Source: Duganella margarita | GTDB lineage: Bacteria > Pseudomonadota > Gammaproteobacteria > Burkholderiales > Burkholderiaceae_D | Reading direction: 5' to 3' | Length of the DNA stretch: 64,000 bases | Assembly: GCF_009857535.1 (NCBI RefSeq) | Contig: NZ_WWCS01000006.1 | Span: forward strand, 186,001 to 250,000 | Shown: piece after piece, positions 8,808 to 18,061 of the stretch | How positions within the stretch are numbered: position 1 is the first letter of the stretch | How the letters are laid out: each line of letters starts with the position of its first letter | Made by a program: the position numbers and the translations under genes | The notes under the pieces: generated by a model | Seen by the model: only the letters and a program-made list of their open reading frames with translations | Database searches by the model: none | Told to the model about the DNA's origin: nothing

Positions 8808-9454
8808 GCGGTTTTGTCTCCAATATGGATGTGACCTGCCAGATTCGCGGCCGGCAGGATCAGCGAGATGGTGCTGCCGGTAAGCTCGGCTTGCCATTCG
8901 CTGAGTTGTTGTGCATGACATTTTAGCGCGGCTTCGCGTTGTGTCCACGCTTGCGTGAAGGCGAGGGGGCGGTTGGTGGTGTTTTGTAGCGCGGCGGCGA
9001 TGGCTGGGCCGAGGTAGTCGCGTGCCACGGCTTGCCAGTCGGGGATGTCCTGCACGCGCATGATATCGGCGCCGATTGGGCCGTGCAGGTTGATGGCGGC
9101 CAGTGCGTAGCCGTCGTCGTGGCTCAAGGAGATGCCAATGCGGCTCTTGACGCCGGCCAGCAGAATGTGTGGCGGCGTGCCGGGCGCGGAGGCGACAGTG
9201 ATGTCGGTGGCCGGCATGCGGAGCACCACAGCCAGCGCCTCGCGCGCGGCCAGGCGGATCTGGCGGCGGGCGTCGTCGCGTTGCGGCCCGGTGCCTGACG
9301 CGGGCGTGGGGAACGCGTTTGCGCCGCGTGGCGCAGGCGTGCTTGCGGCGCCTGGCGGCGACGGCGCGCCGCTGGTGTCGATCAGGATTGCGAAGATGCC
9401 GTCCTGCGGCGTCGGCGTGGGGCCGGGCCAGCGTTGGACGGCCAGGCTTTTCAT
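8804..9454 (-). CDS. 4'-phosphopantetheinyl transferase family protein
   Basis: A 216-aa protein. The core shows RIGISLSHDDGYALAAI, a GAD motif (IGADIMRV, the usual Mg-binding G-x-D) and QAWTQREAALKC, matching the W-[TS]-x-[KR]-E-A-x-x-K signature of Sfp/HetI-type enzymes that load phosphopantetheine from CoA onto carrier-protein serines. The first ~75 residues are proline/alanine-rich and not typical. The start at 9454 overlaps the synthetase TGA as ATGA. Its place directly after a gene with a carrier domain strongly suggests it activates Ser581 of that synthetase. Confidence 0.85.
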   Translation of the reverse strand: MKSLAVQRWPGPTPTPQDGIFAILIDTSGAPSPPGAASTPAPRGANAFPTPASGTGPQRDDARRQIRLAAREALAVVLRMPATDITVASAPGTPPHILLAGVKSRIGISLSHDDGYALAAINLHGPIGADIMRVQDIPDWQAVARDYLGPAIAAALQNTTNRPLAFTQAWTQREAALKCHAQQLSEWQAELTGSTISLILPAANLAGHIHIGDKTA

Positions 9455-12400
9455 TTGCGCAGCGGAGCGGCCGGGCAGCCGGCCCAGTTGCCGTTGGCCG
9501 GAATATTCTCGCCCTTCATCACCAGCGTCAGCGCGCCAAGGCGGGCGTTGTCGCCGACGGCGGCGCTGTACAGCACCGATGCGCGTGGCCCCATGTAGAC
9601 ACGCTCCCCGATCACGACCTGATCGATCTTCATCACGCGATCCTCGAACAGGTGCGTCTGCGGGCAGGTCAGCGCATTCAGTTCGCTGTGGTCGCCGATC
9701 TGCACGCAGTCGAACTCCGTGATGTCGGTGGTGTCCATGTAGACGCCTTTGCCGATGCGGCAGCCCAACAGGTTGAAGGCAATCGGCAGCCACGGCGTGC
9801 CGCGCAGGTAGCGCATGAAGTTCGGCACGGCGATGCCTTCATACAGATTGGTCACGCCTTCCGACAGCCACACAAACGGTGTCCACATGGGCTCCGATTG
9901 TTTGCGATAGCGCCCGATCAACAGCCATTTGAGCAGCACCACGAACACGTAGTTGCCGACGCCGTAGGCCAGGCCCGCCAGCGCCAGATCCCACGTCACT
10001 TCGCTCCAGCGGCCGGCGCCGGCGGCCGGCATCACCGCCAGCACCAGCGTGTAGCCGACCGCGATCACCAGCGCATGCGGTGCGACGATGCGGAACGCTT
10101 CAATTAATCCGCGTCCCAAACGGCGCATTGGCGACGGATGGAAAGTCAGATGCTCCGGATAACCGCTGGTCTGCTCACGCGCCGGCAGGTTGATCGGCGG
10201 GGAGCCGAGCCAGGTGTCGCCATATTTCATTTGCTCGTTGTCCGGCGCGCGCGAATGCACGCCGATCAGCACATGCTCCGGCAGGATGGTGCCGTCCGGG
10301 ATGTAGGCGCCGTTGCCGACGAAGCTGCGATTCGAAATCACGGTTGGTTTCATCACCATCCAGCCGCCGTCGATTTCCTCGTCGCCCAGCATGACCGCAT
10401 CGGCGATGAAGGTTTCGTCACCCAGCGTCAGCATGTCCGGCACCACGCCCAGCGCGGTGGAGATTTCGGCGTCCTTGCCGACTTTGGCGCCGAGCAGGCG
10501 ATACCAGTACGGCGCGAACACCGTCGCGTAAATCCCGTGCAGCACGTTCAGGCTCGATTCCTGGATCTGGCTCACCAGCCATTTGGCGCAGTAGGTGTTG
10601 CCGTGGATCGGGAACTGGCCCGGCTTGAGGCGCGGCAGCGCGCTCCAGCGGATGCCGGCCGAGATCAGCGCGGTCAGTACGATCAGCACCGTGCTGGCCG
10701 GGAAGGCCAGCAGGAAGTAGCGCAGCAGCTGGATGCGCATGTCATCGCCCTGGATCCACGGCATCCAGCCCGCTTCGTCAAACCAGTCGATCAGCACAAA
10801 GCTCGGGAACACCGGCATGAAGAACAGCGTGACGATGCCTAGGATGCCAAGCACGAAGAACAGCGCTTCGGCAGCGCGGCGCGCGGCAGTGACCGGCAAG
10901 CGTGCCGGCAGCCGTTTGGTGTCGAAGGCGCGCATATCGCGTGCCGGCGAACCGGCCCAGACGCGGCCTGCCGGCACCACGCCGCCGTCGCTCAGCGCCG
11001 ACTGGCCTTCCAGGTGGCCCAACGCTTCCACGCGGGTATTGCCTTCCATGATGGCGTAGGAGCTGACGCAGGCGTCTTGTTCCAGCGTGATCTGGCCGAG
11101 GTGCAGCTGGCCGCGTTCGACACGGGCGTTTTCGAAGTTGACCGCGTTGCCGATGCTGACCTGGTCGCCGATGTGCAACAGGTCCGGCGCGCGCAGCGTG
11201 TACGAGCCGATGATGACTTCCTTGCCGACTTTGGCGCCGAGCGCGCGCAGCCACCAGGCGTTGAGCGAGGAGCCGCTGAGCAGGTAGGCCGGCGCGGCTT
11301 CCACCAGGCGGTCGGCCAGCCACCAGCGATAGTAGGTCAGGCCCCACAGCGGATAGACACCGGCTTTCAGGCGGCCGGCGATCAGCCATTTACCGGCGAT
11401 GGCGATGGCGAATTCGCCGATGGTCGCCAGCAGGAACACGCCGACCGAGGCGGCAATGGCGCGCGTCACCGAGTCGCCCGGATCGCCGGTGAAGAAATGG
11501 TAGGTGAAGAAGGGCGCCAGCCATTGCGCCATGCGCAGCGTGACCAGCGGCGGCATGGCGACAGCCTGGGCGATGCCGCAGATCCAGCGTTTGATGGCGG
11601 AAGGCGGCGTCCATGGCTGTTCTTCGGCGGTGCCGCCCGGCGCTTCTGCTAGCACCAACGCGATCTTGCCGACCTGGCGTTGCTGATAGATGTCGCGCAC
11701 TGTGATGTGGGCGAAGCGCGGATCGGTGCGCAGCGCGGACGCCAAACGGGCGGCGAAGAACGAATGGCCGCCAAGGTCGGTGAAGAAGTCGGCCTGGCGC
11801 TGAATCGGCTGGCCGGGGAACAGGGTGGCCAGTGCTTTGAACAGGGCTTCTTCGGCCGGCGTCTCGGGTAGGTCCGAGTCTGCGGCGCTGCCGGCGGGCG
11901 GGGCGCTGAGCGGTGTGGCTTTGAGCGTCTTGCGGTCGATTTTGCCGGAGGTCAGGCGTGGCATGGCGTCCAGCATTTCGTAGCGGCCGGGGACCATGTA
12001 CGGCGGCAGCTTCTCCGTCAGGGCGGCGCGCAGGGCGCGGTTGTCCAGCGTGACGCCGGCGTCGGCGACCAGATAGGCCACCAGCTGGTCGATGCCGTCG
12101 TCTTTGCGCAGCAGGACGGCGACGGTGCCCACGCCGGCTTGCTGCGCCAGCAGGGCTTCGATTTCGCCCAGTTCGACGCGGAAGCCGCGGATTTTGACCT
12201 GGTCGTCCGCGCGGCCAAGGCAGGTGACTTCTTCGTCAGGCCCGATGCGCGCCAGGTCGCCGGTGCGATACAGGCGTGCGTCGTGCGGGCCGGTCGACCA
12301 CGGGTTGGGCAGGAATTTTTCCGCCGTCAGGTCCGGGCGGCCAAGGTAGCCGGCGGCCAGGCCCGGGCCGGTGATGCACAATTCGCCGACTTCGCCATAA

Positions 12401-13503
12401 GGCAGCAGGCGCAGGACCGGGCCTTGCGCCGGCGCCGCGTCGGGTGCGGGGTCGGTGTTGGCGTCGATGACCAGCAGGCCGTAGTTGGGCAGCGGACGGC
12501 CGATGGTCACCGGGTAGCCCGGTTGTAATCGCGCCAGGCTGGCGGACACCGTGGCTTCGGTCGGGCCGTAGGTGTTGAACATCTGCCGGCCTTCGCGCGA
12601 CCAGCGTGTGACCAGCGATTCCGGACACGCCTCGCCGCCGAGATTAATCAAGCGAAGACTCGGCACTTCCTGATTGAATAGCGCGAGCAGCGTCGGCACC
12701 GCGTGCAGCACCGTCACATGGTTCTGCTCCAGCATGCGCGGCAGCGTCTCCGGATCGCCGCTGGTTTCCTTGGGGCCGATCCACAGCGTGGCGCCGACCA
12801 GATAGGAAATCCAGATCTCTTCAAACGACATATCGAAGGCTACCGAGAAGCCCTGATACACCTTGTCCTCGGCCCGCACGCCCAGCACTTCGTTCTCGCT
12901 GCGCAGGAAGTGGCAGATGCTGCGCTGGGTGATCAGGATGCCTTTTGGCTTGCCGGTCGAACCGGAAGTGTAAATGACGTACGCCGGCACATCCGGCGAT
13001 ACCGCACCACGCCGCGCCAGCACTTCGCCGGCGGCGGGAGCGGCCAGCAGCGCTTCGGCGGTCCACACCGGACGGCCCGACGCCGCAAAATCAGCCAATG
13101 CGGCCAGGCGCGGCGCAAACGCGGCCGAGGTCAATACGCCGGCGCCGTCCGCATCATCCAGGCAAACCTGCAAGCGCTCGACCGGCGTATCTTCATCCAC
13201 CGGCAGCCAGGCCGCGCCGGCCTTGGCGATACCCGCTTGCAGCACCAGCAGATCGATCCCGCGCGGCAGCCACAGGCCGACGATCTGGCCCGGTTGCACG
13301 CCGGCCGCAATCAGCCGCGCCGCCACCAGATCCGCCTGCGCGTTCAGTTCACGATAACTCAGCTGGCGTTCGCCGAAAATCAGCGCAATCTGGTCGGGTG
13401 TGCGGGTGGCGCTGGCTTCCAGCAGGTCGGCGAGGATTTCCTCGCGCAGCAGACTTTCCTGTTGCGGGCCAAAAAGGACGTGCGGTGTTGCGGCTTGATT
13501 CAT
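9451..13503 (-). CDS. Pls/PosA-type NRPS-like synthetase (A-PCP plus membrane beta-helix C-terminal domains)
   Basis: A 1350-aa protein. Residues 1 to about 530 are an adenylation domain with YTSGSTGKPKG, the A4 region FDMSFEEIW (D224), NTYGPTEATVS, YRTGDLARI and catalytic K521 in TSGKIDRK. A carrier domain follows with Ser581 in DLGGHSFFAARL. From about 630 to the end, membrane segments alternate with three hexapeptide-repeat (left-handed beta-helix) blocks closing with WAGSPARD, WLGSPPINLP and WAGCPAAP. This layout is that of the family containing epsilon-poly-lysine synthetase, where the C-terminal repeats replace a normal condensation domain and form isopeptide chains. Glu at A4 position 239 would suit a basic substrate, but that is inference. 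First gene of a five-gene coupled operon. Confidence 0.88.
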   Translation of the reverse strand: MNQAATPHVLFGPQQESLLREEILADLLEASATRTPDQIALIFGERQLSYRELNAQADLVAARLIAAGVQPGQIVGLWLPRGIDLLVLQAGIAKAGAAWLPVDEDTPVERLQVCLDDADGAGVLTSAAFAPRLAALADFAASGRPVWTAEALLAAPAAGEVLARRGAVSPDVPAYVIYTSGSTGKPKGILITQRSICHFLRSENEVLGVRAEDKVYQGFSVAFDMSFEEIWISYLVGATLWIGPKETSGDPETLPRMLEQNHVTVLHAVPTLLALFNQEVPSLRLINLGGEACPESLVTRWSREGRQMFNTYGPTEATVSASLARLQPGYPVTIGRPLPNYGLLVIDANTDPAPDAAPAQGPVLRLLPYGEVGELCITGPGLAAGYLGRPDLTAEKFLPNPWSTGPHDARLYRTGDLARIGPDEEVTCLGRADDQVKIRGFRVELGEIEALLAQQAGVGTVAVLLRKDDGIDQLVAYLVADAGVTLDNRALRAALTEKLPPYMVPGRYEMLDAMPRLTSGKIDRKTLKATPLSAPPAGSAADSDLPETPAEEALFKALATLFPGQPIQRQADFFTDLGGHSFFAARLASALRTDPRFAHITVRDIYQQRQVGKIALVLAEAPGGTAEEQPWTPPSAIKRWICGIAQAVAMPPLVTLRMAQWLAPFFTYHFFTGDPGDSVTRAIAASVGVFLLATIGEFAIAIAGKWLIAGRLKAGVYPLWGLTYYRWWLADRLVEAAPAYLLSGSSLNAWWLRALGAKVGKEVIIGSYTLRAPDLLHIGDQVSIGNAVNFENARVERGQLHLGQITLEQDACVSSYAIMEGNTRVEALGHLEGQSALSDGGVVPAGRVWAGSPARDMRAFDTKRLPARLPVTAARRAAEALFFVLGILGIVTLFFMPVFPSFVLIDWFDEAGWMPWIQGDDMRIQLLRYFLLAFPASTVLIVLTALISAGIRWSALPRLKPGQFPIHGNTYCAKWLVSQIQESSLNVLHGIYATVFAPYWYRLLGAKVGKDAEISTALGVVPDMLTLGDETFIADAVMLGDEEIDGGWMVMKPTVISNRSFVGNGAYIPDGTILPEHVLIGVHSRAPDNEQMKYGDTWLGSPPINLPAREQTSGYPEHLTFHPSPMRRLGRGLIEAFRIVAPHALVIAVGYTLVLAVMPAAGAGRWSEVTWDLALAGLAYGVGNYVFVVLLKWLLIGRYRKQSEPMWTPFVWLSEGVTNLYEGIAVPNFMRYLRGTPWLPIAFNLLGCRIGKGVYMDTTDITEFDCVQIGDHSELNALTCPQTHLFEDRVMKIDQVVIGERVYMGPRASVLYSAAVGDNARLGALTLVMKGENIPANGNWAGCPAAPLRK

Positions 13504-13582
13504 GCGGTGGCTTTTCTCCGTGTCAGGGCGTCATTGTACGGTACGCCAGATGGTTCCCATAGAGGGAGAATGCAAGTTCCGC

Positions 13583-13610
13583 TTACAGCCTTTACAATAG
13601 GAAATACAAT
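13583..13610 (+). promoter_or_regulatory. Putative sigma-70 promoter of AMP nucleosidase gene
   Basis: TTACAG (13583-13588) and TACAAT (13605-13610) are separated by 16 bases and lie 30 bases before the amn start. The 137-bp gap is divergent, so the synthetase promoter must also lie here; a GTACGGTAC near-palindrome sits at about 13538. Confidence 0.45.
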
Positions 13611-13640
13611 ACGAATACCCGCCAAAACTGAAGGATCCGC

Positions 13641-15143
13641 ATGACTACCACCCGTCCATTCATCGCCCCCATGCAGTTTGACGACGCCCAGGCTGCCTAC
13701 GACCAGGTGCGCGCCATTTACGACGCCAACATCGCCTATCTGCGCGACGCCATGAAGCGCTTTGTGGCCGGCGAAAACGTCGGCGACCATGTGCGGGCCT
13801 GCTATCCGTTTGTGCGGGTCCATACCGACACCGTGGCGCGCGCCGATTCGCGGCTGGCGTTCGGTTTTGTCGCCGGCCCAGGCACCTACGAAACCACGCT
13901 GACGCGGCCCGACCTGTTTGCCCGCTACTACCTTCAGCAATTCAAGCTGCTGCTGAAGAACCACGGCAGCCACCAGGTCAAGATTGAAGTGGGCGTCAGC
14001 GCGCAGCCGATTCCGATTCACTTCTCCTTCGCCGAGCATGAACATATCGAAGGCAGCCTGACCGCCGAGCGCCGGCTGCTGATGCGCGACGTGTTCGATC
14101 TGCCCAATCTGGCCGCAATGGACGACGGTATCGCCAACGGCACCCATGAGCCGCCGATGGGCGAGGCGCAGCCGCTGTCGCTGTTCACCGGGCCGCGCGT
14201 GGACTACTCGCTGCAACGGCTGCGCCACTACACCGGCAGCTCGTGCGAGCACTTCCAGAAGTTCGTCCTGTTCACCAACTACCAGTTCTACATCGATGAA
14301 TTCATCAAGCTGGGACATGAATTGATGGTCAGTCCGGCCGGTGAGCCGGGCAACGATTACATCGCCTTCGTCGAACCGGGCAATCTGGTGATGCGGCGCG
14401 TGGGACAGGCGGTGGAGCCGGGCGACGTGCATGGCGCGCCGCTGCCACGCCTGCCGCAGATGCCGGGCTATCACCTGATCCGCGCCGACGGCACCGGCAT
14501 TTCGATGGTGAACATCGGCGTCGGCCCGGCCAATGCCAAGACCATCACCGACCATATCGCCGTGCTGCGGCCGCACGCCTGGCTGATGCTGGGCCACTGC
14601 GCCGGCCTGCGCAACACGCAGGAACTGGGCGACTACGTGCTGGCCCACGGCTATGTGCGTGAAGACCATGTGCTGGATGAGGACTTGCCGCTGTGGGTGC
14701 CGATTCCGCCACTGGCCGAGGTGCAGGTAGCGATTGAGGCGGCCGTGGCCGAGGTCACGCAGCTGACCGGCCACGACCTGAAGCGGGTGATGCGCACCGG
14801 CACGGTCGCCAGCACCGATAACCGTAACTGGGAGTTGATGCCGCAGCGCACGCCGGAGCGCCGCTTCAGCCAGAGCAGGGCGATTGCGCTGGATATGGAA
14901 AGCGCAACCATTGCCGCCAATGGTTTCCGTTTTCGCGTTCCCTACGGCACCTTGTTGTGCGTGAGCGACAAGCCGATGCATGGCGAGATTAAATTGCCCG
15001 GCATGGCTAACCAGTTTTATCGCGACCGGGTTGACCAGCATTTACGCATCGGCATTCGTGCAGTTGAACTTTTGCGCGCGCTTGGTGTGGATAAACTACA
15101 TTCTCGCAAGTTACGCAGCTTTACCGAAGTCGCGTTCCAATAG
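13641..15143 (+). CDS. amn: AMP nucleosidase
   Basis: A 500-aa cytoplasmic enzyme that splits AMP into adenine and ribose-5-phosphate, buffering the AMP pool. The N-terminal AMP-nucleosidase-specific domain (to about residue 190) is followed by a phosphorylase-like domain (from about 250) with GNDYIAFVEPGN..., MVNIGVGPANAKTITDH and LDMESATIAANGFRFRVPYGTLLCVSDKP, the last being the conserved substrate-binding Met-Glu region. Length matches the family (about 485-500). AAGGA lies six bases before the ATG. Divergent from the NRPS-like operon and followed by a hairpin. Confidence 0.95.
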   Translation: MTTTRPFIAPMQFDDAQAAYDQVRAIYDANIAYLRDAMKRFVAGENVGDHVRACYPFVRVHTDTVARADSRLAFGFVAGPGTYETTLTRPDLFARYYLQQFKLLLKNHGSHQVKIEVGVSAQPIPIHFSFAEHEHIEGSLTAERRLLMRDVFDLPNLAAMDDGIANGTHEPPMGEAQPLSLFTGPRVDYSLQRLRHYTGSSCEHFQKFVLFTNYQFYIDEFIKLGHELMVSPAGEPGNDYIAFVEPGNLVMRRVGQAVEPGDVHGAPLPRLPQMPGYHLIRADGTGISMVNIGVGPANAKTITDHIAVLRPHAWLMLGHCAGLRNTQELGDYVLAHGYVREDHVLDEDLPLWVPIPPLAEVQVAIEAAVAEVTQLTGHDLKRVMRTGTVASTDNRNWELMPQRTPERRFSQSRAIALDMESATIAANGFRFRVPYGTLLCVSDKPMHGEIKLPGMANQFYRDRVDQHLRIGIRAVELLRALGVDKLHSRKLRSFTEVAFQ

Positions 15144-15160
15144 CCGCAAGCCCGGCCCAG

Positions 15161-15190
15161 GCCCGCTTGCAGCGGGCTTGATACTTTTTT
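15161..15190 (+). terminator. Probable rho-independent terminator of amn
   Basis: GCCCGCT-TGC-AGCGGGC forms a 7-bp GC stem at 15161-15177, followed after a few bases by six T at 15185-15190. It starts 17 bases after the amn stop. The T-run is slightly displaced, so strength is uncertain. Confidence 0.6.
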
Positions 15191-15202
15191 CGGTATCGAA
15201 AA
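15187..15202. promoter_or_regulatory. Short inverted repeat before the TonB receptor
   Basis: TTTTCG-GTAT-CGAAAA is a perfect 6-bp inverted repeat in an AT-rich stretch about 105 bases before the receptor ATG. It could be an operator of the pentose locus or part of the amn termination structure. A related TATCGAA core occurs before the dehydratase gene at about 21525. Confidence 0.3.
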
Positions 15203-15306
15203 CCTGAAAAAATTGATTGGTTTGTTTTTTCTCCAGCCCATAAGATTTGTTCAACCAGCGCTACCCCCGAGCAGCGCTCTATAAAAACAGACAACACTGG
15301 AGACTT

Positions 15307-17943
15307 ATGAAACATACAGTATCCGGGACTTCCATGTCCCAGGCGACGCATCGTCTCGTCCTCAAATCCGGCGTCGCCGTACTGGCCGCCGCCGGCCTGT
15401 TGAGCGCCTTCCCAGTTGTAGCACAGGAGACCACCCCGGCCAGCGACGCCGCGCAACCCGCGCCCGAAGCCACCGTGACCGTCACCGGCGTGCGCCGCGC
15501 CGCGCAATCGGCGCAAAAGATCAAAAAGGATGCCGATAACGTTATCGATTCGATTGTTGCTGACGATATCGGTAAGTTTCCAGATACCAACGTTGCCGAG
15601 ACCTTGGCCCGCGTCACCGGCGTGCAGGTCCGTCGCGACGGCGGCGAAGCCAACACCGTGCTGATCCGCGGCCTGCCGGGCATCGCCACGCTGCTCAACG
15701 GCCGCGAACTGTTCACCACCACCGGCCGCTACATCCAGCTGGCCGACATTCCATCGACCATGCTGCAACGCGTGGACGTGTACAAATCGCAATCGGCGGA
15801 CCTGCCGGAAGGCGGCATCGCCGGCGTGATCGATGTGCGCACCAACCGTCCGTTCGACTTCAAGGGCTTTACCGCCGCAGTCAATGGTGGCGCCACCAAT
15901 AACTCGCAAGCCGAGCGTACCGATCCGAACGTCAGCGGCCTGATCTCCAACCGCTGGAAAACGCCGATCGGCGAAGTCGGCGCGCTTTTCGGGGTTTCGT
16001 ATGTGCGCAACCATTACTCGGAAGAGCGCGCTTTCAATACCAAGCCGATCGACAAGAGCTGGCTGCTGCCCAACCTGACTGGTCCGGACCTGATGGGCCT
16101 GCAATCGATCCATGGCGACCGCCGCCGCACCGCCGCCAACTACGCGCTGCAATGGAAGCCGAACCAGGACCTGGAAGTCTACGCCGAAGGCCTGAGCACG
16201 CACTACCTGAACAACTTTGAGACCGACTACCTGGTGGCGCTGCCATGGTGGGGCCCGGGCGACACCATGTCCGGCACCAAGATCCCGGGCTCGAACCAGC
16301 TGCAGACGCTGACCTCCAGGAACGTCAACACCATCATGTCGACCCAGGCCAACCGCCAGGACAACGTGACCCAGCAGCACGCCGTCGGCGCCCGCTGGAA
16401 TGCTGCGCCGGGCCTGCGCCTGACCACCGAACTGGCGCGCACGCTGTCGGACTTCGACTGGCAGAATCCGATCCTGGATACGCTGACCGTGATGCCAACG
16501 TCGGTGGTGACCACCAACGCCGGCGGCGGCGCCAATATTTCGTACAGCGGCCAGGACATCACCAACCCGGCCAACTATCGCCTCGACCAGCTGTTCGACC
16601 GTTATGGCCACGACCATGGTTCGTCCACCGACTGGCGCGCCGACGGCACCTACACCATGGCGGACGAGGGCCTGTTCAAGGATTTCGGCTTTGGCGTGCG
16701 CGCAGCCAAGCGCACCGCGGCGTCCATCAAGTCTTATGAAGGTTCGGTGCTGGCGCCGGACGGCGTATCCGTCACCACCTTGCCGGGCCTGAACTGCACG
16801 GCCAGCATGCAGAACAACTGGGGCAGCACCGCCTGGTACACCCCCTGCGCAAGCTACCTGATCTCCAATACCGGCGCGGTGCGCCAGGCGATCACCGGCA
16901 GTTCGGCCGGAAAAGCGCTGGACCCTGGCTCGTACTTCGCCGACGAAGAAAAGAACTACGCCTTCTACGGCAAGGCGCACATCGGCTGGGAGACGGCCGG
17001 CATTCCGATTGACGGTGTACTGGGCATGCGCGTCACCAAGACCGACTCCGACCTGCTGGGCAATTCGATGGTGGGCACGGCCTATGTGCCGACCTCCAAG
17101 ACCTCAAGCGACACCGCCTATCTGCCGAGCGCCAACTTCAAGGCATCGCTGCGTCAGGACGTGATTGCGCGCTTCTCGGTATCGAAGACGCTGACCCGTC
17201 CTAATTTCAGCGATCTGAATCCAGGCACCGCTTACGTCAACGCCAACGGCACCACCATCCAGGCCACCGCGTCTGGCGGTAACCCGGACCTGAAGCCATT
17301 CACTGCCCGTAACTACGACGGATCGCTGGAGTGGTACTTCTCGCCGACCGGCATGGCCAGTGTTGCGCTGTTCCGCCACGAGTTCAAAGGCTACATCCAG
17401 AGCAAGGTAGTGAAGGAGACCTTCAATGGCGTCACCTACGACACCACGCGTCCCTTCAATACGGATGACGGCTACCTGCAAGGCGCCGAAGTGGCATACC
17501 GCACCTTCTTCGACAAGCTGCCAGGCTGGTTGGGCGGCTTTGGCGTGGAGGCGAATGCCACCTACACCGAAGGCCAGACCAGCACCGCCAGCGATCCAAG
17601 CCTGAGCAACAAGCCGTTTGCCGGCATGTCGAAATGGTCGTACAACGTGGTGGGCCTGTATGAGAAATTTGGCGTGTCGGCCCGCCTGGCGTACAACTGG
17701 CGCTCGAAGTTTGTGCAGGTCTACAATGACGGCGGTCCGGGCCTGGACCTGATCGCATCGCCGATGTCGTCGCTGGATGGTTCGCTGGGCTACAAGATCA
17801 ACGAGAATACGTCGATCACGCTGACCGGCTCCAATCTGCTGAACTTCAAGTACACCGACTACTGGAGCAACAAGGCGCTGTACCCACGCGACACCCGTCG
17901 TTATGATCGTTCGGTTGGCGTGTTCCTGAACTGGAAGATCTAA
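15307..17943 (+). CDS. TonB-dependent receptor (Xanthomonas/Caulobacter-type) for arabino-oligosaccharides
   Basis: An 878-aa outer-membrane transporter. The start at 15307 has GGAG just upstream and begins a signal peptide ending about PVVAQE (residue 39). ATVTVTGVRR near residue 50 is a TonB-box-like segment. The plug domain follows (DIGKFPDTNVAETLARVTGV, VLIRGL, YKSQSADLPEGGIAGVIDV) and then the beta-barrel to the C-terminus YDRSVGVFLNWKI. DIGKFPDxN and the barrel length place it in the group common in Xanthomonas and Caulobacter glycan loci. No SusD partner is present, as usual for Proteobacteria. Substrate (arabinan fragments) is inferred from the downstream hydrolases. Confidence 0.9.
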   Translation: MKHTVSGTSMSQATHRLVLKSGVAVLAAAGLLSAFPVVAQETTPASDAAQPAPEATVTVTGVRRAAQSAQKIKKDADNVIDSIVADDIGKFPDTNVAETLARVTGVQVRRDGGEANTVLIRGLPGIATLLNGRELFTTTGRYIQLADIPSTMLQRVDVYKSQSADLPEGGIAGVIDVRTNRPFDFKGFTAAVNGGATNNSQAERTDPNVSGLISNRWKTPIGEVGALFGVSYVRNHYSEERAFNTKPIDKSWLLPNLTGPDLMGLQSIHGDRRRTAANYALQWKPNQDLEVYAEGLSTHYLNNFETDYLVALPWWGPGDTMSGTKIPGSNQLQTLTSRNVNTIMSTQANRQDNVTQQHAVGARWNAAPGLRLTTELARTLSDFDWQNPILDTLTVMPTSVVTTNAGGGANISYSGQDITNPANYRLDQLFDRYGHDHGSSTDWRADGTYTMADEGLFKDFGFGVRAAKRTAASIKSYEGSVLAPDGVSVTTLPGLNCTASMQNNWGSTAWYTPCASYLISNTGAVRQAITGSSAGKALDPGSYFADEEKNYAFYGKAHIGWETAGIPIDGVLGMRVTKTDSDLLGNSMVGTAYVPTSKTSSDTAYLPSANFKASLRQDVIARFSVSKTLTRPNFSDLNPGTAYVNANGTTIQATASGGNPDLKPFTARNYDGSLEWYFSPTGMASVALFRHEFKGYIQSKVVKETFNGVTYDTTRPFNTDDGYLQGAEVAYRTFFDKLPGWLGGFGVEANATYTEGQTSTASDPSLSNKPFAGMSKWSYNVVGLYEKFGVSARLAYNWRSKFVQVYNDGGPGLDLIASPMSSLDGSLGYKINENTSITLTGSNLLNFKYTDYWSNKALYPRDTRRYDRSVGVFLNWKI

Positions 17944-17960
17944 CTAAGCAGCGCCCCCAC

Positions 17961-18040
17961 CGTCATTCCCGCGCACGCGGGAATCCATAGCCCGCCTGAT
18001 TGCCGGCGTAGTATGGATTCCCGCTTTCGCGGGAATGACG
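17961..18040. repeat. Palindromic dRS3-like repeat pair, copy 1
   Basis: Two ~29-bp units in opposite orientation: CGTCATTCCCGCGCACGCGG onwards to CCATA, then its inverted partner ending GGGAATGACG. Each unit contains ATTCCC-N8-GGGAAT or its near match and folds alone; the pair can also fold as one long hairpin. It lies between the TonB receptor and the GPH symporter. Three more copies occur in this locus (23391, 26043, 32093). Confidence 0.85.
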
Positions 18041-18061
18041 TAGTCATTTGAAGAGGTAAAA

